This document shows, piece after piece, positions 14,761-20,723 of a DNA stretch of 20,723 nt; within the stretch, counting starts at the first letter, position 1; the number at the start of each line of letters is the position of its first letter. The stretch spans positions 1 to 20,723 of the forward strand of contig DFDL01000043.1 of the NCBI GenBank assembly GCA_002367715.1. The letters run 5' to 3'. The notes below the pieces were generated by a model. That model was not told where the DNA came from and did not search any database. It saw nothing but the letters and a program-made list of their open reading frames with translations. This DNA is from Actinobacteria bacterium UBA3028. Lineage in GTDB: Bacteria > Actinomycetota > Actinomycetes > Nanopelagicales > Nanopelagicaceae. The translations under genes were made by a program, and so were the position numbers.

Positions 14761-15392
14761 TTTAAGTCCTCACTCTTTATAATTCGAGTTAGCGTATCAA
14801 TCATGTGGCGTTCGACAATTGGCGAGATTTCGCCAATCTTGAAATCACGACCCAGTTCGGTGGCGATCGAGCTAACACCAGTGTCTGTGTAGCCACATGC
14901 AGATATCCGGTTAAAGGCTGTTAAGTCAGGATTAACATTTAGCGCAAAGCCATGCATGGTTACACCCTTGGCGACCCTGATTCCGATTGCTGCAATTTTG
15001 CGATCGCCCTTTGCATCTCGAATCCAGACCCCACTTCGTTCACAATATCTCTCAGTCTTTAATCCGATTTCACTGCATGCTTCGATTAAAGCTGTCTCAA
15101 CTTCACGGACAAATCCGAGAACATCTGTTGGATTTCGTAATTTAATAATTGGATATCCGACAAGCTGACCCTCGCCATGCCAAGTTATCTTTCCGCCACG
15201 ATCAACATCGATTACTGGAGTTCCATCAATTGGTCGCTCATGAATCTGTGTTCTACGACCAGCGGTATAGACCGATGGGTGCTCGAGCAATAACAAAGTG
15301 CTGGGTAATTCATTAGAGATTACACCGGCTTGGATTTCACGCTGTTTTTGCCAGGCGCTCTGGTATTCAACAAGACCTAGGTGCTCAACCAT
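14757..15392 (-). CDS. lipB: Octanoyl-ACP:protein octanoyltransferase
   Basis: 211 residues from ATG 15392. It moves octanoate from acyl carrier protein to lipoyl domains. The signature RGGKITWHGEGQLVGYPI spans 65-82, with GEGQ in place of the common GPGQ. The catalytic lysine is K132 (RKIAAIG) and the cysteine C166 (ISACGYTD), both conserved. The frame stays open to 15710, but homologues begin near HLGLVEYQ, so the longer form is an artefact over the divergent gene. ATG 15428 (+12 residues) is a real alternative: TAGGCT stands 7 nt before it as a possible leaderless -10, while 15392 has no good ribosome site. Confidence 0.93.
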   Translation of the reverse strand: MVEHLGLVEYQSAWQKQREIQAGVISNELPSTLLLLEHPSVYTAGRRTQIHERPIDGTPVIDVDRGGKITWHGEGQLVGYPIIKLRNPTDVLGFVREVETALIEACSEIGLKTERYCERSGVWIRDAKGDRKIAAIGIRVAKGVTMHGFALNVNPDLTAFNRISACGYTDTGVSSIATELGRDFKIGEISPIVERHMIDTLTRIIKSEDLN

Positions 15393-15495
15393 GATTGACT
15401 TTGACTTGACCCCTAGGTTTGACTGCATAGGTCTGAGCCTAAGGTAATCTTCGGGTCGAAACCAATTTAAAGGCGAAATAATCGAAAGGCTTGGC

Positions 15496-17703
15496 ATGTT
15501 CTCGGGAAAAAATTCAAAAACAAAGGGGCGCAAACCACTATGGCTGGCAATAACAGTTGTCGTATTTTGGATGGCTCTCTCTAGCGTTACTGGCCCACTA
15601 TTTGGCGGCCTCTCCTCAGTCCAGGAGAACAACAACTCTTCATTTCTACCCGAGGACTCAGTCGCTACTCGAGCCGCAAATGCCATATCGACATTCTCCG
15701 ATAGCGCCAATGATCAGATTCCAGCTTTAGTTCTATTTACTGGTGAGGTAACACCAGAGAAAATCGCAAGTGCCCAACTCTTTGCTCAAACGCTGGGTAG
15801 TAAAATTTTGGTGCATTCAGATGGCGAGCTCCTTAAAGATAAAGACGGCAACGATGTCAGGCTTCTGCTCTCAGATTATTTTATTAAAGGTGGCGAAATT
15901 GCTGCCTTCCCATCTCAAGATGGCAAGGCCATCCTTGCAAGTTTTCCTATCAGCGTTCAAATTGCTACAGAGCTCTTGCCAGATGGAAAAGAGCCTGCCC
16001 TTCCTGGCGTAGTCAATGCAATCCGCTATTACGCTAATGACTTTGCTAAGGCAAATGGATTTGTTACATATACAACTGGATTTGCCGGAATTTTAGCTGA
16101 CCTCTTTGGGGCATTCGGAAGTATTGACTCGACCCTCTTGCTCACAACAGCTACCGTAGTTGCGATAATTTTGATCTTCGTCTATCGATCTCCAATACTC
16201 TGGATCCTGCCATTGTTATCTGCAGGCTTCGCTCTGACCCTCTCAGGAGCCGTGGTTTACATTCTCGCGAAGAATGATCTGATTGCGCTAGATGGGCAGT
16301 CGCAAGGAATTTTATCCGTGCTTGTTCTTGGAGCCGCAACTGACTATGCCCTGCTATTGATTGCGCGCTATCGCGAAGAGCTGCACCTGCATGAATCAAG
16401 ATTTGATGCAATGAAAATTGCTTGGCGCGGTGTAGTTGAACCAATTCTGGCATCAGGCAGCACGGTAATTGTTGGACTATTGGTACTTCTATTAAGCCAG
16501 CTAAATAACAATCGCGGGCTTGGTCCAGTAGGCGCAATCGGAATTTTCTGTTCAATGCTAACTATTTTGACGCTTCTGCCAGCCCTGCTTGTACTTTTTG
16601 GCCGCTGGATATTCTGGCCAAAGATTGCTCGATTTGGTGAGCCAGATGAGAAGTTATCTGGAGGTTGGTCGAAGGTAGCTGCAGCAACCGCCCGTAGCCC
16701 ACGCAGATATTGGATTGGCGCATTAACGTTGCTAATAGTCCTAACAGGATTTTCAACAACGCTAAATGCAACGGGATTATCAACTGTTGATTCATTTACA
16801 AAGCGAACAGATTCGGTTGTTGGCCAAGAAGAACTTCTTAAGCATTTTCCTGGTGGTCAAGGTCAGCCAACACAGATTGTGGTGAAAGTTGAACTTGCTG
16901 ATTCGGCAGCCGATATTCTTAAAAATAGCGCTGGCATCGACTCAGTCCTACCAATGACTCAAACCCCATTGATTCCAGGCGGCGAGATGTCGCCAGTAAA
17001 AGTTGTTAACGGAAATGTACTTCTTAACGTGACTCTTGATTACTCGCCAGATTCAAAAGAGGCCATTGCGCTGATTCCTGGCCTGCGAGCTGAGATGGCA
17101 GAAGTGGACCCAGAGATTCTTGTAGGTGGATCTACTGCTGTTAGCTATGACATCAATAAGGCATCAGAGCGCGATCGAAACTTAATTATTCCAATCGTAC
17201 TTATTCTAATTTCGATAATTCTCGGTTTTCTACTCCGTTCGATCTTTGCCTCAATTCTTCTACTCGGAACCGTTGTTGTCTCATTCTTTGCAGCCCTTGG
17301 TGCTTGCGCGCTCGTCTTTGAACATATTTTCAAATTCAAGGGGGCAGATCCATCCTTCCCGCTCTTTGCATTCATCTTCCTTGTAGCGCTTGGAATTGAT
17401 TACAACATCTTCCTGATGACTAGAGTTCGCGAAGAATCCTTAAAACTAGGAACCCGTGCCGGAATGACCAAGGCGTTGACTGTTACTGGCGGCGTTATCA
17501 CCTCTGCTGGTGTTGTACTCGCGGCGACATTTGCAGTACTTGGAATCTTGCCACTCGTATTTCTAGCTGAGCTTGGCTTTGCAGTTGCCTTTGGCGTGCT
17601 GCTAGACACAATGATTGTCCGCTCAATTTTGGTTCCAGCACTTGTGCATGAAATTGGACCAAAGATTTGGTGGCCATCAAAGCTTGCAACGCAGAGTAAG
17701 TGA
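15496..17703 (+). CDS. RND-superfamily MmpL-type transporter
   Basis: 735 residues with the duplicated RND layout: helix 1 at about 15-33, an external domain to about 205, five helices at 210-370, helix 7 at about 405-420, a second external domain, and five helices at 563-725. The proton-relay Asp-Tyr pairs stand in helix 4 (D283-Y284, GAATDYALLL) and helix 10 (D635-Y636, LGIDYNIFL), as in MmpL proteins that export lipids. AAGG lies 6 nt before the ATG. The last codons overlap the FAD oxidoreductase (GTGA), so both are made together; that partner suggests, without proving, export of an oxidised lipid or isoprenoid. It is divergent from lipB across about 70-100 bp. Confidence 0.9.
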   Translation: MFSGKNSKTKGRKPLWLAITVVVFWMALSSVTGPLFGGLSSVQENNNSSFLPEDSVATRAANAISTFSDSANDQIPALVLFTGEVTPEKIASAQLFAQTLGSKILVHSDGELLKDKDGNDVRLLLSDYFIKGGEIAAFPSQDGKAILASFPISVQIATELLPDGKEPALPGVVNAIRYYANDFAKANGFVTYTTGFAGILADLFGAFGSIDSTLLLTTATVVAIILIFVYRSPILWILPLLSAGFALTLSGAVVYILAKNDLIALDGQSQGILSVLVLGAATDYALLLIARYREELHLHESRFDAMKIAWRGVVEPILASGSTVIVGLLVLLLSQLNNNRGLGPVGAIGIFCSMLTILTLLPALLVLFGRWIFWPKIARFGEPDEKLSGGWSKVAAATARSPRRYWIGALTLLIVLTGFSTTLNATGLSTVDSFTKRTDSVVGQEELLKHFPGGQGQPTQIVVKVELADSAADILKNSAGIDSVLPMTQTPLIPGGEMSPVKVVNGNVLLNVTLDYSPDSKEAIALIPGLRAEMAEVDPEILVGGSTAVSYDINKASERDRNLIIPIVLILISIILGFLLRSIFASILLLGTVVVSFFAALGACALVFEHIFKFKGADPSFPLFAFIFLVALGIDYNIFLMTRVREESLKLGTRAGMTKALTVTGGVITSAGVVLAATFAVLGILPLVFLAELGFAVAFGVLLDTMIVRSILVPALVHEIGPKIWWPSKLATQSK

Positions 17704-18833
17704 GCAAATCAGTAATAGTTGTGGGCGCTGGCCTAGCCGGCTTGACCTGCGCGATTTATCTGCAACGATCTGGAAATTGCGTAACACTTTTAGAGGCAAG
17801 TGATCGAGTTGGTGGACGAGTAAAAAGTGATCTGGTTGGTGGATTCCAATTTGATCATGGCTTTCAGGTTATAAACCCAAGCTACTCTGAGATAAGACGG
17901 TTAAATGCGCTCTCTGGTATCCGGTTCAACCAGATATTTAATAATCTACGGATTATTGAAGGGGAGAGTGAGATAAAGGTCGGATTAGGCCACATCAGAA
18001 AAACTCTTGGAATCAGCAATCTTGGCGAGAATTTGGAACTTTTCAATTTTCTAACAGGAAGGCCGAAGCGGCTAACGCTCGGAGAGTGTGCCAAGAGGTT
18101 TAATACGATTTATCAGCGGGTCTTATCACCATTTCTCCGGGGTGTATTTCTAACTGACCCTGATCTAGTACGTGCAGATATCGCTGCGAAAATTATCCGC
18201 TCATTCCTACTGGGAAGACCAGGTGTTCCATCTGGCGGTGTCGGAGAATTTAGCCAGGCACTTGCTGGCCAGATAGAAAATATCGAACTCAATATGCAAG
18301 TCGACGAAATTAAAGAGGGAAGTGTAAGTGGAAATTTCGGAGTTCTAAAGTGCGATGCAATTGTTGTTGCCACCGACCTTACGACCGCCGCACAGTTGCT
18401 CGACTTGGGCGCTATTCCTAAAACTCTAAGTTCAACAACTTGGTATCACAGTACATCTGATCAGTTGGCAAATGGCAAGTACCTTGCTCTAGATGCAAAG
18501 AGCCCACTTGTAAATTCTTTGGTAATTTCAAGTGCGGCGCCATCTTATGCGCCAGCCGGTATCAATTTGATTTCAAGTACAACGCTGGATCCGATATCAG
18601 AGAGTGAGGTCCGAAAGGAGCTAACTCGCATCTGGGGACGAGATACCCGAAATTGGGATCTCGCGGCGCGCTATGAAATCAAGCAATCACTTCCACTTCG
18701 AGGTGACTTATTAGAGCTAGATCGAAACCCGATGATTAGCGAAGGCATTTATATTGCCGGCGATCACCGCAATATTCCGTCACAAAATGGCGCAATGAAA
18801 TCAGGGCGGTTAGCCGCTCTGGCACTAATTTAA
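17700..18833 (+). CDS. FAD-dependent oxidoreductase, amine oxidase / phytoene desaturase-like
   Basis: 377 residues. The N-terminal FAD-binding GAGLAGL is at 9-15, with the ribose-binding E32 and then DRVGGRV (35-41). The C-terminal flavin motif GIYIAGDHRNIPSQNGAMKSGRLAA confirms an NAD(P)/FAD oxidoreductase of the flavin-amine-oxidase fold. It is shorter than typical phytoene desaturases (about 500 residues). The substrate domain (about 70-200) gives no clear substrate. GTG 17700 overlaps the transporter stop by four bases. It converges on the TIGR01777 gene with two bases between stops and no terminator. Confidence 0.85.
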   Translation: MSKSVIVVGAGLAGLTCAIYLQRSGNCVTLLEASDRVGGRVKSDLVGGFQFDHGFQVINPSYSEIRRLNALSGIRFNQIFNNLRIIEGESEIKVGLGHIRKTLGISNLGENLELFNFLTGRPKRLTLGECAKRFNTIYQRVLSPFLRGVFLTDPDLVRADIAAKIIRSFLLGRPGVPSGGVGEFSQALAGQIENIELNMQVDEIKEGSVSGNFGVLKCDAIVVATDLTTAAQLLDLGAIPKTLSSTTWYHSTSDQLANGKYLALDAKSPLVNSLVISSAAPSYAPAGINLISSTTLDPISESEVRKELTRIWGRDTRNWDLAARYEIKQSLPLRGDLLELDRNPMISEGIYIAGDHRNIPSQNGAMKSGRLAALALI

Positions 18834-18835
18834 AG

Positions 18836-19741
18836 TTATTTAACTGGTGAGACGAGGGCTTCAAGGGCGCTAGTTAGATGTGGGTAATCAAAGTTGAAAC
18901 CATCGTTAACTAGCGCCTGTGGCAATATTTTTTTTGAGCCAAGTATCTCGCTTGAAAAGCCACCAAGTGCCAACTTCAAAGCGATACTTGGCGCCGGAAA
19001 TAGCGCAGGTCTATGCATGGCGCGGGCGAGTGCTGCGGTAAATTCTTGATTAGTGGCAGGATTTGGTGAGACTAAATTTACTGCTCCTGAGAGCTTGGAC
19101 TCCATAAGGTGGCAGATCGCTCGGATCTGATCATGCAAAGTTATCCAAGACCACCACTGCTTTCCATTTCCTAATTTTCCGCCAAGCCCTAAACGAAAGA
19201 GTGGAATCATTCTTCCTAGCGCCCCACCTGTTGGGTCTAAAACCAGACCAGTTCTAATTTTTACTGTACGAACATCACCGGCAAGGTCGCCAGCGCCTTC
19301 CCATTCTCGGCATACCGCTGCCAGGAAATCGTCGCCACCGCGATCCTCCTCCGTCATCGCGCGATTGCCAGTCTCGCCATACCATCCAATTGCGCTAGCT
19401 GAGATAAAGACTGATGGCGCTACCGTCGCAACGGCATTTGCGATAGTTGTTGTTCCCAATAAACGTGAATTCAATATTGTTGATCTATATTTCTTTGTCC
19501 ATCGCTTATCTCCAACGCCAGCGCCAGCTAAATGGATTACCGCGTCGACGCCTTCAAGTGCCGAAAGATCTACTGTTCCAGCAGTTGGGTCCCAAGAGAT
19601 TTCATCGCGAGCGATTGCTGGGCGTCGGACAAAGCGCTGAACTGTGTGGCCCTCATTTCGAAGGTGGCCAACTAGAGCGGTACCGATAAGTCCTGAAGCT
19701 CCAGATACTGCAACGCGTTGTGGTGGGAGGCGAATTGCCAT
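18836..19741 (-). CDS. TIGR01777-family NAD(P)-dependent epimerase-like protein
   Basis: 301 residues of the extended SDR type (YfcH/SulA-like). The Rossmann motif GASGLIG is at 14-20, the family HLAGAGVGDKRW at 70-81, SASAIGWYG at 114-122, and WWSWITLHD at 197-205, followed by a C-terminal DUF1731-like domain with GSKKILPQAL. The usual catalytic YxxxK is not in its normal form, as is common for this family, so the reaction is uncertain. Its ATG is two bases after the E2 stop, so the two are cotranscribed. The same order (Rv2215-Rv2216) occurs in M. tuberculosis. Confidence 0.88.
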   Translation of the reverse strand: MAIRLPPQRVAVSGASGLIGTALVGHLRNEGHTVQRFVRRPAIARDEISWDPTAGTVDLSALEGVDAVIHLAGAGVGDKRWTKKYRSTILNSRLLGTTTIANAVATVAPSVFISASAIGWYGETGNRAMTEEDRGGDDFLAAVCREWEGAGDLAGDVRTVKIRTGLVLDPTGGALGRMIPLFRLGLGGKLGNGKQWWSWITLHDQIRAICHLMESKLSGAVNLVSPNPATNQEFTAALARAMHRPALFPAPSIALKLALGGFSSEILGSKKILPQALVNDGFNFDYPHLTSALEALVSPVK

Positions 19742-19743
19742 AC

Positions 19744-20723
19744 TTAAGCTAGACCCAAATCAGATTCGAAGCGACCGCCTTCTAGGCGCTCCTTAAGCGT
19801 TACTAAGAATCTTGCAGCATCTGCGCCATCAACAATTCGGTGATCATATGAAAGTCCAAGATAGACCATAGATCGAACTGCGATTGTCTCGCCACCATCT
19901 GTGCCCTTCATAACCATTGGGCGTTTTACAACGGCTCCGAGGCCAAGGATTGCAACTTGTGGTTGATTAATAATCGGCGTATCAAAGAGAGCGCCGCGAC
20001 TTCCAGTATTTGTAATTGTGAAAGTTCCGCCACCTAGTTCATCTGGTGCAATCTTGTTCTCTCGGGTACGGGCAGCAACATCCGCAATCTTGCGGGCTAT
20101 CCCTCCCATATTTAAATCACCAGCATCTCGAATAACTGGAACAAGTAAGCCGCGCTCGGTATCAACTGCAATTCCAAGGTGCTCGGCTGCGTGGTATGTA
20201 ATTTGATCGCCAGCAACAGAGGCATTTAAAACTGGATGTTGTTTTAGCGCTTCACAGACCGCTACTGAGAAGAATGGTAGGTATGAAAGTTTTGTACCTT
20301 CACGGGCTTCAAAGCTTGCCTTTGCCCGATCGCGCAGCCTTGAAATTGCTGTCACATCTACTTCGATAACGGTAGTTAATTGGGCGCTGACATGAAGTGA
20401 TTCGAGCATACGTTCTGCAATAACTTTACGCAATCTAGACATAGTTACTGTTGTGCCACGTAGTGGAGATACTGAAATAGGTGCTGATGAAGCAGCCGGC
20501 GCAGCCTGCGGTGTAGAGGCAGGTGTAGAGGTAGGCGGCGCACTTAGTGTTGCGCTCGCTCTTGGCGCAGCAGCAAGCACATCCTCTTTGCGAATTCGAC
20601 CTCCAATACCAGTTCCCTTAACCTTTGAAAGATCAACGCCATTTTCTGATGCAAATTTACGGACGATAGGAGTTACGTATGCATCCTCATTGCTTACCTG
20701 AGCAACTGGAGCAGCAGCAACTG
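19744..20723 (-). CDS. sucB: Dihydrolipoamide acyltransferase (E2), 5' end outside window
   Basis: Only the C-terminal 325 residues are inside; the frame stays open to the right edge, so the lipoyl domain(s) lie beyond. Visible in order are a linker end, a peripheral subunit-binding domain (TPIVRKFASENGVDLSKVKGTGIGGRIRKEDV, about 20640-20583, in four pieces: TPIVRKF, SENGVDL, KVKGTG, GRIRKEDV), a long Ala/Pro/Ser/Thr-rich linker, and the catalytic acyltransferase core ending in the active-site SYDHRIVDGADAARF. It moves acyl groups from the E1 thiamine enzyme to CoA on the lipoyl arm. The order with TIGR01777, lipB and lipA matches dlaT (Rv2215), which serves pyruvate dehydrogenase there, so sucB versus dlaT is open. 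A GTG at 20580 is internal, not the start. Confidence 0.9.
   Translation of the reverse strand, partial: VAAAPVAQVSNEDAYVTPIVRKFASENGVDLSKVKGTGIGGRIRKEDVLAAAPRASATLSAPPTSTPASTPQAAPAASSAPISVSPLRGTTVTMSRLRKVIAERMLESLHVSAQLTTVIEVDVTAISRLRDRAKASFEAREGTKLSYLPFFSVAVCEALKQHPVLNASVAGDQITYHAAEHLGIAVDTERGLLVPVIRDAGDLNMGGIARKIADVAARTRENKIAPDELGGGTFTITNTGSRGALFDTPIINQPQVAILGLGAVVKRPMVMKGTDGGETIAVRSMVYLGLSYDHRIVDGADAARFLVTLKERLEGGRFESDLGLA

Noticed and set aside
15429..15710. N-terminal extension of lipB in an open frame.
   Set aside because: It lies opposite the MmpL gene, has no homologous character, and LipB proteins begin near HLGLVEYQ.
20453..20701. Alanine-rich plus-strand open frame at the right edge.
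   Set aside because: It is the antisense of the Ala/Pro-rich linker of the E2 gene.
1..20723. Signs of a mobile element, defence island or CRISPR array.
   Set aside because: No transposase, integrase, nuclease, toxin-antitoxin or regularly spaced repeat was seen; all genes fit a conserved chromosome.

Overview
The window looks like chromosome of a small-genome, low-GC actinobacterium, most like the freshwater acI / Nanopelagicales group. Three things point there: mid-40s GC by eye, a gene order matching the actinobacterial block sucB(dlaT)-TIGR01777-lipB-lipA-DUF4191-RDD-glnA (Rv2215-Rv2220 in M. tuberculosis), and tightly packed genes with several apparently leaderless starts. I see no rRNA, tRNA, CRISPR, insertion sequence or phage gene. 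Taxonomy is inference.

Left part (1-6050): a small membrane protein (-), a stand-alone LuxR-type HTH regulator (-), a crotonase-SDR pair (+), a 14-helix DHA2 drug exporter (-) and a class III PLP aminotransferase (+). The last two diverge from a 422-bp gap with tandem and inverted repeats. The aminotransferase frame appears to run upstream of its first usable ATG, where an in-frame TGA blocks it.

Middle (6054-10411): an ABC-F protein (-) diverges from a four-gene ECF nickel/cobalt uptake operon (+) encoding NikM/CbiM, a PDGLE protein, CbiQ and CbiO. The gap holds a 7-1-7 palindrome that fits the actinobacterial nickel regulator (Nur) box and abuts the -10 of a leaderless promoter. A strong bidirectional hairpin terminator separates cbiO from the convergent glnA.

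Right part (10421-20723): glnA (-) with GlnR-like boxes, then RDD (+), and a minus-strand operon lipB-lipA-PlsC acyltransferase-DUF4191. An RND/MmpL transporter and an overlapping FAD oxidoreductase (+) follow, converging on a minus-strand pair of a dihydrolipoamide acyltransferase (E2, cut by the window edge) and a TIGR01777 epimerase. LipB and LipA make the lipoyl cofactor that the E2 uses. Compared with the M. tuberculosis block, the acyltransferase and the MmpL-FAD pair are additions within it, and the nickel operon lies just beyond glnA.

No gene here is wholly unknown in type. The best leads are the nickel operon control region, the blocked aminotransferase N-terminus, the GlnR-like sites, and a recurring TANNNT-N6-ATG leaderless promoter layout.
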